Source: Varroa destructor (Eukaryota > Arthropoda > Arachnida > Mesostigmata > Varroidae). From it: 64,000 bases of DNA. The stretch's first letter is position 1. Each line of letters begins with the position of its first letter. Both the position numbers and the translations under genes were made by a program. Location: assembly GCF_002443255.2 (NCBI RefSeq), contig NW_019211455.1, positions 47,923,489-47,987,488 of the forward strand. The letters are read 5' to 3'. Of this stretch, positions 35,340 through 47,089 are shown piece after piece. The notes beneath the pieces were generated by a model that worked only from the letters and a program-made list of their open reading frames with translations, did not search any database and was not told the origin of the DNA.

Positions 35340-36660
35340 TACCGGTATCGACAAGGACAGCGTACGCCGATGACCGTGACGGGCAAGGCTTATTTTGGGG
35401 GGCAATGATATGTACGAGAATAGCAGTTTTACCGTAACTTTGAATCTAGTATATATAATACAATTTTACGACACATAGTGGACCTTACGGTGTCTAGTAC
35501 TGCAAAGTGACACAGTACACCGAGCTGAGCTGAAACATTTGTGACGATTGGAGCTATGTTGAATGATGAATGGGCTATATTGCAGTTATTTGGGTGATCA
35601 ACAAGATACCACTGGGATAGCTGGGAGCAGCATGTCTAGCTAATTGCCCTGCTTAATCATGCGCGCCGCATTGGCCAACGGGCATATGAAAAAAGATGCT
35701 ACGACGGGCTATTGATACATCAATCTACCTAATACTGTATTAAAATTTGCAATAGTACCGTTAGAACATTTTTCCAAAAAGCTAAATTGTTTATACCTAG
35801 ATAACTAAAAGGCACCTAAAAGGACATTGCAGAAGATTCTTTTGACCAGATAAGCTTTGAGGAGTCACAGTTATTTCTTGATATAAAAGGCCTTGGTAGT
35901 ATATCCTGCAGAAGGCACATTGTAAACGATAAGGACGGTTGTCCTTTCTTTTTCGTATACCTACAGACATTTATTTCAGCACATAACACGAGTGGAGAGA
36001 GCGGCGCATTTCTCTGTCAGACGAATCGAAATTTGCTGACCTAAATTTTTTTTTTCTATTACAAGTGGAAAATCGCTGTTGACGCATTGTAAGCTGTCTC
36101 TAATGCCCGCAGTTTCCTAGAACGAAAAATACCAAGAGCGACCGCGGAGACGCATTTAGAATTTCCACCTACAGAGTTGCATTACTTTTTAGCCCTTGTA
36201 TCTTTAAAGTAACCTTAAAGCTGGCAACCGAAGGTTGGAGACGGCAAAGTTGCCCATGTTCTATTCGAACGTTGTATGTATTGTATGATGCGTACGTTAG
36301 CTATTTATTTGACATGAGCAATGCAGAACTCTCAAAAAAAATCTTTGTTTGTAGAAACTGGATCCTTTTTCACTATTTAATATAAACGAACGCTCCTATA
36401 CGGCCCGCGCTCGATACATGAGAAATGAGCATCGTTAGTAAAAACTGGCCGTTTCACTTCATAGACTCAAGTTCAATATTCAACTTCAAGTTCATCGATG
36501 ATTGGACTAATTCGACAATTTAGAAAAAGTACTAATCAGTACCTGAGTTTATTTATGCTATACGAATTTCACTGTTAAATACGGAGAAAAGGTTGAGTAG
36601 TCGTTCGGTGTAAATGGTTAAATATTACACCACGATCCGTGCATTGCAAAACCGGAATTA
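35340..36660. other. A+T-rich stretch without supported genes
   Basis: No open frame of note. It holds a T10 run near 36,047 and scattered short A runs. I see no promoter-ORF pair, RNA gene or repeat unit. Confidence 0.6.
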
Positions 36661-36667
36661 TAATACA

Positions 36668-36687
36668 TTTTTTTTTTTTTTTTTTTA
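36668..36687. repeat. Poly-T tract, 20 bases
   Basis: 20 uninterrupted T, equal in length to the tract at 28,880. No recognisable retrocopy is attached. Confidence 0.95.
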
Positions 36688-37399
36688 CTAAAAATTGTTA
36701 GGATAGATTTCCAGGGTCTAATCTAACAGAAGTTAGTTGAATAACATCACCAAAGTTCGTGACTGATACATTATTCTCTGTTCTGCTTATTGATATTAAG
36801 CTCAAAAAAGGTAAAGGCTTCAGCATTTAAAAAGTTGACTTTAAAAAGATTCAAAATTAAATTAAAATATGACGATACATATTCTAGAAGCATCTACAAA
36901 TGTAGATTGCGGCTTTCTTTTATGCACAGAGAGACTCTATTGTTTACAATGATTTCTTGTTTTTTTTCCATAAACAAAATAGGTTTTGAGTAAAATTCAG
37001 TTGCTCTCGACGGATTTCACCGTCCCTTCAAAAGCTTCATCTTTTTCAGACAAGTTTAGCGGCCATCGCAATACCCAAAACCCTAGACTATACGTAGCTC
37101 GTGTAGATAAGATGGAATCTGTAAAAAAAAACACGAAATACAAAGAACATATACTATTTCAGTTTTTTCCTTTTCTTCTCCCAACAGAATCCCAACTCTA
37201 TCCCGAATCCAGAGCTCGTACAGCGCCCGTCTCGAAACACATCAGCACAATGTGAACACTCTCGGCCTTAACCGTAGCGTTCAAAGTTGCTGTCCTCTTC
37301 AATCCTTTAGCCAAACTGTTGTCGAATAGAGTTTACAGCTTAACACTAGGCACATCACCTCACATAGCCATGATGACTTGCCGTGTTGACAGACATACA

Positions 37400-37950
37400 T
37401 CGGTCTTTTGCTCATCTCGAAGCACGTGCGAGGAAAAGGGTCGTTTGATGCCACAACAAGGTATCCGGACGCTCCCGGACTCTACATATGCAGCAGTTCG
37501 GCGTTATTCCCCGGCCGACTCGGCGGTTTGTCGAGCGAGCAAAGATATTACTTGGTAGAATAGAGGAAGAATGCATTCTCGTTACTGCAACAGCTGCATA
37601 ACCTTTCCAGGAAACTCGTCGCCGCCACCGCTTCTGCTTGCAAGGGTCCCCTTCTTCTCTCATTGCCTCCACCGTCTTCCTCTGCTAGAGAAAGTTTCCT
37701 TTTGAATGTTGCCCCGAGAGTCGACGAAGAAGTCAGTCGAAAAAGCGAACGTCGGTGGGTTGATTGGGCGGTTGTGGGAACCCATTCGTTGGAGGGAACT
37801 CGGTCCCGCCAACCGTCGGTTCGTCATTATGAGGGAGCCGGCGTCTCTTCGTCGCGTTTATAAACTTGTTTCGCTCACTGGCTCACTCGGTTCAGTTGCT
37901 ACGTCTTAAGTGCAGTTCTTGCCGCCGTAGAACCTTCATCCTGGTTTATG
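37400..37950. other. G+C/CpG-richer patch 2 with promoter-like end
   Basis: G+C and CpG rise clearly. There are CGCCGCCACCGC at about 37,619 and several CGTCG motifs. The patch ends in a TATA box and initiator matches near 37,859-37,896, consistent with a promoter that reads to the right. The several overlapping open frames inside it are on both strands and not separable. Confidence 0.4.
37859..37896 (+). promoter_or_regulatory. TATA box with two initiator-like sites
   Basis: TATAAA at 37,859-37,864 is followed by CTCACTC (A at 37,885, 26 bp) and by TTCAGTT (A at 37,894, 35 bp). The first has better spacing; the second is the better initiator. Neither is ideal. Confidence 0.33.
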
Positions 37951-38000
37951 CTATCTGTACTGTTGTTTCAAGTTCGACTCGTGCCGGCGAGCTTCCTGTG

Positions 38001-38120
38001 ATGTTTATGCAAATAAATACACTTTGTGTCGGTCTTATTCGCTACCGATCTAGTCGTCATGCCCACACCCTACTTTATATCCATGGGCTAGAAGGCGCTA
38101 AAGTCGGTGCGGTGAAGTGA
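38001..38120 (+). CDS. First ATG ORF downstream of promoter, 39 aa
   Basis: The first ATG after the promoter-like site opens a 39-codon ORF ending in TGA at 38,120, with a second Met two codons later and a basic middle. The frame is also open upstream to 37,866. GGTGAAGT near the end is a weak donor-like match, so this could be a first coding exon. It is too short to support on its own. Confidence 0.15.
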   Translation: MFMQINTLCVGLIRYRSSRHAHTLLYIHGLEGAKVGAVK

Positions 38121-38129
38121 GACAAGCAC

Positions 38130-40010
38130 TTGAAAATTTCTATCAACTTTTATGTACCGTTGAGTGTCTGTGTGTTCAGCACCCCCCAGGAACAGAAAAA
38201 ACGTTTGAAGATGGGGCGAACTAAAAGAAATTAAGCTAGAAAATAGGAAGACACATCTCTGCTACCTTTAACTAGGTATCGACGCATCGTCTATACGAAT
38301 AGCGTGCAAGAAGGCAGATTAGCTAATGTAAACAAATGGAAGATCCGTATATAGAACGCAAGATGATATAGGTCCACCGTACTTAGGTATAGGAGACAAG
38401 GGAAAGTTTTGTATACACAGTGCAACATAGTCTGCAACTCGAGGGCGAAACATGCATAGCGGTAATCTATAAGGTGCTCAAGTAATTATATATGAGTCAT
38501 TTTGATTGTAAAGGTATTGCCACGATCAGATTAAATGTTGCCTTTGTACGTAGGACGTACTGGACTCATGTAAGGTGTTTCTTTCCAGTTTTCAACAGCA
38601 ATGCTATTTGGTGGGATTAGTAGAAGTAGAGGCGTATGAAACAGGAAGACGAACATTCGTTTTCTTCGCAAGAAGTAATCGATTATGTCTTCCTAGAATT
38701 AAGTGCTTTAGGTAGGTCTCTTGCAATTTTCGAACTTTTCGCCATCATTTATGCATCGTTCCGTGCACTCTGCTAACTAGCTTATACCACGACAAATTCG
38801 AAACAAGTAAGGCAGATTTTAAGAAAAATACTACATACCATATGCCAGCTGTCACCATTGTATATAATATCAACACCATAAATCGGTTACGTGCACAAAC
38901 AAACTAAATTTTTTTTACCGTCTCTAGCGTATAGCCCCAACTTTATTCACGTACATCGAGGAAGTAGAAATATCAAATATATGTTTAACTCGACAGGCTA
39001 AATTGCTCAGAGAGCGGAACTACGCAGATATCTCGATCGTGCCGATTTTACCCCCGGTGCAGAGTAAAAGCTGGGAAAGCTTTGTGAACAGATTTGGCAC
39101 AATTCTCCAGCAACAGGCCACCTCGATTGAATCGCTACCGCGCTGGCGTTGCCTTAACGCCTCGAGCAAGGGCTGAAGCCGTAAATGCTCAATTCGTCAA
39201 TTGCGGACGCCGAGGATGAAAAAGAAGCTAAATGGCTAGCAGTTTTCCGAAACCCTCAGTTTCTGTTTGTTAATAAACATCAGTAAAAATCAATGAAGGA
39301 GAAAACGGAGTGAATAAAACAGGAAGACGAATCGGTTCAGATGATCTGAGCTCAACTAGAGGTTTACGGGAACCAGCCGTGCACGACCACGTGCAGGGAA
39401 TGTTTGGTCTAATTGATCAAAATATAGTTTCTGGATACGGGCACAAGCTAAGATCACATTATGACCGATCTGTAATAAAAAAATGCTATTCGTCATTCTT
39501 ACCAGCAGAATCAAATGGGTTTGGTGTATGAGCAAACGCTAAACAAGGCTAGCTATTTGAAATGTAGAGAAGAAGCGTTCTTGGAAAATGCTCTAGACAC
39601 TGTTCTAAAAAAACAAAAATGCCATTTATAATAGAAATTATTTGACATAAATAGCGAATTTCAAATTAAAGTATCTATAAGCTCCTATTTTGGCCATTGG
39701 CAATGACCTCGTATGTGTGTCAATATGGGCGGATCCTTGCAACTGTTTTATGCAACCGTGGCCTTATGCTATTGGCAATTAATTAAAGGCTTTTTTCAAT
39801 TCGTTCGAATTAACTAAGCGCTTTAAACGTGCGGGTACGATAAACAACTTAATTATTAACTTAATTTAACTAATAACATACATTCCATTGTTTAAATATA
39901 GAAATACTAATAACAACAGCTCTAAAATAGAAATAGATGGAACCTCTAAATATCCGCAAGGGCCACACATCTGTGTGTAATCGGAAGAAAACTTTCTGTA
40001 AATCTCTCCA
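38130..40010. other. A+T-rich stretch without supported genes
   Basis: Only chance-length open frames (for example 39,310-39,531). No microsatellite, promoter pair or RNA gene was seen. Confidence 0.6.
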
Positions 40011-40022
40011 TACAATCTCTGC

Positions 40023-40328
40023 ATGTTAAGCTGGTTCTCAAAAGATTACAAGACACACTCCTCTTACTTTAGATCATGGCTTCCCTCCCCAACTGAAAAT
40101 TTTCAGTTCGCAGATCTCGGCTTCAATCTTCGCCCCTTTTTGCCTACGCTTTACGTCTCTCGGCCTCGACCCTCTCTGCCCCTTGCATCCGGCACTTCCA
40201 CCTTTGCCTATCCTAATAAAACGGTAACGGCGCCAACACAATCAATATGGCCGCCATTGCCGAATATCGCCACAGTATGTAACGTATTATGCCTTGTTTG
40301 GCTTGCGCACAGCAATATCAGTGATTAG
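40023..40328 (+). CDS. Candidate 101-aa ORF, unknown
   Basis: ATG-started and TAG-ended. The sequence is rich in Ser, Pro, Phe and Leu because the plus strand is pyrimidine-rich from 40,070 to 40,200 (CT-rich runs). A mildly hydrophobic segment with two Cys lies near the C terminus. A CT-rich tract on this strand could equally be a splice-acceptor tract in an intron. Function unknown. Confidence 0.17.
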   Translation: MLSWFSKDYKTHSSYFRSWLPSPTENFQFADLGFNLRPFLPTLYVSRPRPSLPLASGTSTFAYPNKTVTAPTQSIWPPLPNIATVCNVLCLVWLAHSNISD

Positions 40329-41844
40329 AATGGGCAATACCTATGGAAGATGATCTCCTTGATTTAATACTTCCGCAACACCTAAACAGACAGTCATCTT
40401 TTCATCAACGAAGGGCTAATCTGAAGGCCTTATTTGCCCATCTAAAGGAAACTTATTGGTTCGACAATGACGATTATGCCCGCATCCATATAGATTAGAC
40501 GCATATTTTTATTATAACATGCGTATCGCATTGCTATGATGGCTCCTCACACAAACATTTTGACAATCCTGGTAAACAGCCATGACGTTCTTCACATTTC
40601 CGCCAAAGTGTGAAGGCTGCCAGGCTGACACTCTACAGTGTGTATTCAAATACTTCTTGACCGAAAAAAGATTGCTCGACATGCGTGATATGGCAGCGTT
40701 TGAGACGACGCGCCTTCAATTCAACGTCGCATGTACGCTCGTTTCATGCAAGGTTCAAGGACAACCAAGGATCCAATGGCCTACTGGAGAACGTATGTCC
40801 TAGAACGGCAAATTACTATTGACTATTTCTCAGCGTTAATTGTTTGCTCGTTACGCCTATAGCGTAAAATTACGCAAATATTAAATTATAAAAAACTACA
40901 TTTGCACAATATGCGAGAACACCATTACACACGTACACTTTCGCGTAAAATCTATCTGTTTTTTTCTTTTGTTGAGCTTTGAAATAGTCTTCGTGCACGA
41001 ATTCAAGTTGTCTGCTTACATTCATTAATATGAAATTTACCATCATGTAACGCAAATGTATGTATTTGAAAGTCAGGTCTCAGAAAAGCAGATTTTTATA
41101 GTATAGATGTATGCAGTCAACTTGAACAAAAACGTTTGCAATTAGCGTATGGACCTAATAGATTAATATTTTTTGTGATTTATCTAGCAGTCACGAGGAC
41201 AGCAATGGCATACATAATGATCATTCAACTCGTTGGTACTAAGGCGCGTTTTGTCAAGGCTTGAGCAGCTTATCCACCTTAATTAGATGGATGATTTTAG
41301 TATATCTTGTGTCTTACTTGCCGATATTTATTAGACTAATTTCCTAAGTGGAAATTTTACTAGGCCAAAGATTTTTTTCTTCATCTTGAAGTTTTCTCTT
41401 GCCGACTTCATTATTTGTCTTTCTCAATAAATTAATTCCGTTAGGCCGTTAATTCCGCCAGGAAATCATCCTCCACCCCTGGAAGGTATAGCCCCAAATC
41501 GATACATTGGGCTTTTCTGACACACGTCGCTCATTTTGAGGTTACCTGTATTTTGTGATAGTGGCGCGAGGAATAGTAGTCCCGTTCTATATGAGGCTCA
41601 CAAAAAGAACTATTAGGTTGATAATCGGATGGGTGAACAGAGAAATGCAAACAGAACTATGATTTTTTTTTCCGTAGCCCGTCAGCCGTGCCTTGTCTTC
41701 CGTATTGCTCTTTCGCCTTGCTTGCAGCGCTTTTGTATCTGTACGGTGGGCTCATTTAAACCCGTTTTTCAGCCGAACTCATTTCCATAGCTTGTGTCTT
41801 AGCTGGTGGCCAGAGGGCTTACGCATGCACATATCCAAAACCTA

Positions 41845-41988
41845 ATGCGCCAGCATAGAAGAAGGCACGGGAAGGGCAGGGGCAAGAGTGGTAAGCTGGT
41901 CTATCCTAGATCGGCTTTCTCCTTGTTGAGTCTCATTGCTTTCGCTGCTGCTTTTATAGCTGCCGTCACTTTCTGCTTCACCGATTGA
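41845..41988 (+). CDS. Candidate 47-aa tail-anchored-like peptide
   Basis: ATG to TGA, 47 codons. The first 20 residues are very basic (Arg, His, Lys, Gly), followed by a hydrophobic run of about 20 residues rich in Ala, Leu, Ile and Phe and a three-residue polar end. This is the layout of a small tail-anchored or type II membrane peptide. The start context is weak (C at -3). A donor-like GGTAAGCT lies inside, so part of it may be intron. No family is recognised. Confidence 0.25.
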   Translation: MRQHRRRHGKGRGKSGKLVYPRSAFSLLSLIAFAAAFIAAVTFCFTD

Positions 41989-42006
41989 AGACCCCCACCA
42001 TGTTCG

Positions 42007-42240
42007 TTATAGCCACTGAATTGCTATTGCTGTAGACGGATCTGCACCGATTTGCGAATTGTTTGGTTTGTCTTTGTCTAATCCCTTCCTGGAATTGTGT
42101 TTAGAACGGGACGGGGTGAGGAGGGAGGAGTCAACGGAATATTTCCTTGCGCCAATGTGTCTATCTTTACTCTCTTTCGTTTCTGTCGGTGTCTGAGGGC
42201 CGCCTTCTTCGCTGTCCTTCACCTCCCGTGAGCGGTCTTT
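42007..42240 (-). CDS. Candidate hydrophilic terminal exon
   Basis: The minus strand is open for about 77 codons and ends in a stop at 42,007. The reading is very hydrophilic: alternating Lys, Asp, Glu, Ser, Thr and Pro, as in disordered tails. An AG in ATTCAAG sits at the correct phase just before the open part, but its pyrimidine tract is poor, and an in-frame TAA lies just upstream. It would be a last exon of a minus-strand gene. The open segment 42,361-42,666 lies upstream on the same strand and might belong to it. No domain is recognised. Confidence 0.25.
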   Translation of the reverse strand, partial: KDRSREVKDSEEGGPQTPTETKESKDRHIGARKYSVDSSLLTPSRSKHNSRKGLDKDKPNNSQIGADPSTAIAIQWL

Positions 42241-42360
42241 ACTTGAATGTTAACTCCTAGCTGCTGTTACGACACCTGCGTCGCCACCGCTGTCGCCAAA
42301 AGAAACTGAGCCCTTCCCTTGAGGTGTTCACACGCACAATGACGAAAGAAACGACTAGGC

Positions 42361-42666
42361 CTAGAAATTGTAAAGCTTTTGTTGTATTTCCACTTGGACA
42401 GACCTATGAGAGCCGTGCTCCTGCCACTTTAGTTCGCTCCCTGTACCTCGGTAGCTAAACCCAAAACCGCCGCAATCAACCCCATTACCATCGCTGCCGG
42501 TCCCCTTTATATGACAAGGAGCAACATCTAAAATCAGCAGTATCATTAGCAGGGGAAGCACGATGTCGAGCGGGGTGGACAAGAAACTTCGGACAAACGC
42601 AACGTAACGTTGGAAACAGCTGGTAAGGGTCCGAAAATGGACAAGTAAGGGAAGCTGTGCTACGCC
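42361..42666 (-). CDS. Candidate exon with leader-like hydrophobic core
   Basis: The minus strand is open for about 102 codons. In the middle comes a run rich in Leu, Ile and Val with one Met, followed by Cys, Gly and Ser residues, resembling a signal peptide and mature start. There is no ATG before the hydrophobic run. A CCTTACCAG acceptor-like site lies upstream at about 42,622. Downstream the frame stops at 42,361, so a donor would be needed before that to reach the next open segment; none is convincing. Confidence 0.22.
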   Translation of the reverse strand, partial: GVAQLPLLVHFRTLTSCFQRYVAFVRSFLSTPLDIVLPLLMILLILDVAPCHIKGTGSDGNGVDCGGFGFSYRGTGSELKWQEHGSHRSVQVEIQQKLYNF

Positions 42667-42922
42667 TCAACTGGAATCAAGCGAGAATATGTGGTAAGAC
42701 CCACAGTACGCAGTCCCTGTAGTTGCCGCTGTTACTGCAACTGCAACGGTCCAGAAGCTAAAGTTGTCCAGGAGTCAGGATGTTTTAACCGAAAAAACAG
42801 TTTTCGCTCTTAGACTGAGAAGCACCCACCGCGGTTATGTCCGTTTTTGTCGCGCACTATCAGTAGTTTCCAATCCATTACCCATGAATTAATAGCGGTC
42901 TCTATGCGCTAACGCGCTAGCA

Positions 42923-43222
42923 ATGTGGCAGCCGGCTGACTTCGCGCAAGCTATAGAGTTCTGCCGGCGACGAGCAGTAAAGAGACTGAATTTCACAGCG
43001 CAGACAGCGGCAGACCTCAAGAATTCCTCTAATGGCATTTTTACCCCCCAGGTAGTCAATAAGAATGGGGTAGCTCGTGAAATACTTACGTACCACGTTG
43101 GCATAGCGCTTCACGATCTAGACTGGTTTGTGATAATGCTGGAATCACTGCGGCATGATTGTAAATGTTTTTTCGGAAACCGTTCGTGTAGTCAGTCGAC
43201 GAGTGAAGTTGTGAAATTGTGA
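42923..43222 (+). CDS. Candidate 99-aa ORF, unknown
   Basis: ATG-started and TGA-ended, next to the G+C-rich patch. The first 45 residues are Ala/Arg-rich with G+C-rich codons; then comes a mixed hydrophobic segment, then several Cys and Ser. A CAG-GTAGTC donor-like site near 43,052 could end an exon after about 43 codons, and the CCCCCCAG before it could also act as an acceptor. No family is recognised. Confidence 0.22.
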   Translation: MWQPADFAQAIEFCRRRAVKRLNFTAQTAADLKNSSNGIFTPQVVNKNGVAREILTYHVGIALHDLDWFVIMLESLRHDCKCFFGNRSCSQSTSEVVKL

Positions 43223-43308
43223 AGAGAATGGGGGCAACAGATTTATCCACTAATCGCTTTTGGGTCGCTCAGAGGCCTGTTATCGACAGGTGGATTAAGA
43301 ATATATAA

Positions 43309-43334
43309 AATTATGGTACTGAATTATGGTACTG
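43309..43334. repeat. Perfect 13-bp tandem duplication
   Basis: AATTATGGTACTG is repeated twice head to tail with no mismatch. It is a simple local duplication. Confidence 0.92.
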
Positions 43335-43670
43335 TCGCTTGTTTTACGAAAAAAACTCAGAGATTGAGCATCTCTGATACCAGAACAACTCTGGTCAGTC
43401 AGAACGATGAGCTCGAACCCCCTCGAGATCATTCGACCAAAGCGGAATCTGGAAACATTTTACAATGCATTGTTAATAAACTGTTTTGAACTATTGTTGG
43501 CAGGACAACAGCTGATTATGTTTTCTTTTGGCTAAATGTGGTCGTGTCAAGCAAAGCCTCGAGGCTATAATCTATTTTAAATTGTGGTCGTGGTAACTGA
43601 AGGTAAGGCGTCCGTTACTGATCGCGTGTCTGCTTCGTTTACCTAACTTCAATTGGGTGTGTGTTGATTG

Positions 43671-43700
43671 GGGACAAATTTGGGGTGGGGGGGGAGGGGG
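43671..43700 (+). other. G-quadruplex-prone G tract
   Basis: GGGG, an 8-base spacer, GGGG, T, a run of eight G, A, then GGGGG. Four or more G tracts on the plus strand meet the usual quadruplex pattern. The surroundings are moderately A+T-rich. Confidence 0.75.
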
Positions 43701-44017
43701 TATATGTCCCCAGTCAACAAGTGGCGGCGATCGACGAGATTTGGAGGGGTAAGCTGGTTACCGTACAAGGGTCAATCTAATTATAGTGATGTTGAAGTAA
43801 TATATTAGAAGGTCAGAATCTGTTTTTCATTAGGTGTGAATGAATGACGGAATTTGGAGAAGAAAACGCATTTGAATACGAGCATTATTCCATCCCAGGG
43901 ACTAGGATCATCCATAGCTTGAGCCACTAACACATTATTAGATTAAGGATTATGTATGATGCTGGATGCTTCTCAGGGATCCAATCGAAGTTACAAGCCT
44001 TTGGAATATCAGAAAGC

Positions 44018-44037
44018 TTTTTTTTTTTGTTGTTGTT
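44018..44037. repeat. Poly-T followed by (TTG)n
   Basis: Eleven T, then three to four TTG units. A compound simple repeat. Confidence 0.88.
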
Positions 44038-44889
44038 GAGTATCTTATGCATCTACTATAAATAAGCGGTTTGTATTTATTACAACTCCACTTTTATCGT
44101 GTCGTCTGACGTGCACGTTTTTCCATGCTTGAATTTTTCACCTGAATATTTACGTAGTACTGATACCATCAACACATCTAAATGTCTTTTTATGATAAAA
44201 TATTATACGCTTCATAGCAGTCTAATCTTTGGATGACTTATCAAATCGTATTAAACATATATAGTCAAAAAATTTATAAAGATAGGGAAACGGCGCAACT
44301 CCCGGTTGCCGTAACGGATCGAGTTTCAAACTGGGTTGCATATAGATATTTAACAACCCGAGTTGTTCGGGTTATTTTTTGGGCTTAATGACAAGCAACT
44401 AGTATGTGCCACAGTTGAATTACCGCCACGTCTGGTAACAGCGAATATAAGAGCGTCTAAAGCAACATGGCAAATGCAAGAAGTTAGAAGTCGGCCAATG
44501 GAAATGCACTGGCATAGGTCTTTTGAAAAAAAAAATAAGGGAAAATTTTGAGAAATTTCCTACGTTTAAACGGAAACTTTCCCCAGCAGAAATAATCAAC
44601 GACAATAATGAACAAAAGAACTTCTTTTTTTCAATAACCGTCTGCTCCTAAAGTATGTTTGTGACTGGACCTTGCACGGGGGAATTTCCAAGATCACATC
44701 GGTATACGATACGCCCATCACCACTCGGAGCAGATTATATGCTATTCTAATGAAGCTACCGCGATTCCGTGAGTCACTAGCATCTAGCTGCTCAATACGA
44801 ACACAAATCAAACCAGCTACAGTTTTGATACACGGGAGGCATTTTAGACAGATTGACGATTTTTCTGGTATCCGACGGAGTGACTAAGA

Positions 44890-47070
44890 TCTCCTTCATA
44901 GCTATCTATTTTTTTGCTATTGAACATACCAGGGCATGGTCAGAGATGCGGCGCTAAAGCAGCTCGGTGTCTTAATAGCAAGCGATATATCATGAGATAT
45001 GAAAACTGAGTGAGTATATAAGAGAGACGTATCGTCTTAGCTATTGTACAATCGTATACGGCAGTATGCACAATGAAACCTTTCATAGTTCCATACCTGA
45101 ATTCTGACGAACTTACAAATTGTTGTTTCTGTCTCTTTAGAGAGTCAGAAGGAGAACGGAAAAGATATACCTAATTGTTATGTTGCGGCAAGCACCGGCG
45201 GAACAAACAATAAGTTTTGAACAAAATTATAGAATAGAGGCCACTCTTGTTCCCTACGCGTCGCTTATGAACACGTTTATCTTGTGCAATTGTTGTCAAT
45301 AACGTGTAAATCTAAAAAAATCGATCATTGTCGAGCGCCCGCTGTACGCATTAATAATCACCGATGAGCTTCGGCACCGGCTAAAATATACAGATATGTA
45401 TAACACTTTTATAAAACTATTATAAATATTGATGATCCGACCTCTTGCAAAAGACACGCGAATACTTAGCTTTGCTTCGACGATGATACAGAACTGACCT
45501 CCGATGATGACCTCTATCAGAATCTAAACCTTGCTTGCTTGATGGAATCGCATTCTACACGTACGTATGTGTTGAAATAGCGATTGTGTTTTTCTAGAAT
45601 AGCGTAGGCAACTTGGGGCGTGTTAATTATGCACTGCTCGACACGCATCTAGACCGCTATTAGGGTCATGAATTTTGATTTGTTTTGCATCACGCTTTTA
45701 AGGTCCGTGCTGTTTATTCCATATATACCAACCATTGTATTGTCATTATGTAACAGCAATTTTTACCTAGTCATCTCGCTTCCCTAGTCTAAAAAGTTCC
45801 CAAGGAGCCATCTTAGTTCTGTCGGGCATACAGTTAGCTAGTATAAGCACTAAGTTCAAATGGCGATGAACGTACGAATGGCGTTGTTTAAAGAGAGGTG
45901 CAATCAATAGGCGAAGAAAATAATTGTCGGTGGCAAAAAAAGTTCTTTGGCGCAGGACCGTTCGTTTACGTTCGGCAGCGCTCCACTGGTGCCCAGCTTC
46001 GTTTAGCAGAACGCTAAAAAGGACTAAAGGGTTAAGTTTGCGAGTATCGGGCGGCGTTTCAACGAAGTTTCGAACAATAACTACTTTATAGCTTTCATTC
46101 GAAAGATTCGTAGATCTCGTTAAAGGATTTGAATCAGGCAAATCATATTTATTTTGTACAATAAGATAAACCACCTGAAATTCGTGATTATAATATGTAG
46201 ATAACTTTTTAAACATTGAAAGTGTGCAAGCATTTGCTAACAGTTTTTGAAAATTGCCGCCACCTTCGATGTTCCCTGTCGTTCGACGATGGAAGGAAAA
46301 TGTTCACTTTTTCTCTACAAGATTTGCCTATCATGCCGCTGATACCTGTGCCCTTGAGTTCTTATTTATTGATACAAGTAGAGAAAAGGATTGAAAAATG
46401 GGGCAACGTAATCAGAAACATGCTTGCTTAAATTCCATGATTAGTTCTGAGACCTTTCTTCCAGTGCATTAAATGAACAACGCGAGAGCGTAAAAACTAA
46501 TAAGATCTAAAAACTGGCCCCAGAGAAACAATTTTTTTTACTGAAGCTAATGCCTCAAAGGCTGGAGTGAACCTGAGCATAGCGTTCACAGATAGCCCTC
46601 GTGCTTGTTAACGATTCATCACAAAGATCACAAAAAGGAGGCAACGACTGCTACGATCATGTCATATAAGCTGATTCGGTTCCCCTGACCATTTCAGCAA
46701 CGTGATTTTTAACGAGATGCTTGGCAGAAACGTTGAAGGTTCTAGTCTGGTTCGAGGCAGCGAATTTTCTGCAATTGCATAACTACGTGAGGCTCGATCC
46801 TTAACCATATATCCTTCGAGAGGATGATGGTGCAACGATCGAGGGAAGACAGCAGTAGAAGACCTTTACGTTATGTGTAGAGTACATTATATAAAGCAGA
46901 TTTCTTCGGTGCGTATGTTGCGCACATCTGAAACACTATATAGGAACTGACTTACGCCTAGCTACCAGACACTGTCCGATATCATTACGTATTCATATGG
47001 TGCCGTTGTATCCTTAATACTTATTACGAAAAGTACAGGTTGAAAAGGAAAGGTATCTAACCAAGGCACT
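44890..47070. other. A+T-rich stretch without supported genes
   Basis: A 149-codon minus-strand open frame at 45,767-46,216 and a 71-codon plus one just beside it are the only open stretches of note, and neither has context. No promoter pair or RNA gene was seen. Confidence 0.5.
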
Positions 47071-47076
47071 GCCTAT

Positions 47077-47089
47077 AAAAAAAAAAAAA
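47077..47089. repeat. Poly-A tract, 13 bases
   Basis: A homopolymer in A+T-rich DNA without a recognisable retrocopy upstream. Confidence 0.9.

Larger units (their letters stand above)
41660..42860. other. G+C/CpG-richer patch 3, several candidate exons
   Basis: The longest G+C-rich interval in the window, with CGTCGCCACCGC near 42,286 and open segments on both strands (41,845-41,988 plus; 42,007-42,240 and 42,361-42,666 minus). It is the most gene-like locus by composition. I could not join the segments into a consistent spliced model. Confidence 0.4.

Noticed and set aside
19660..45383. GCACCGGCTAAAAT shared between about 19,672 and 45,370
   Set aside because: A 14-mer shared somewhere in 64 kb is expected several times by chance, and the flanks do not extend the match.
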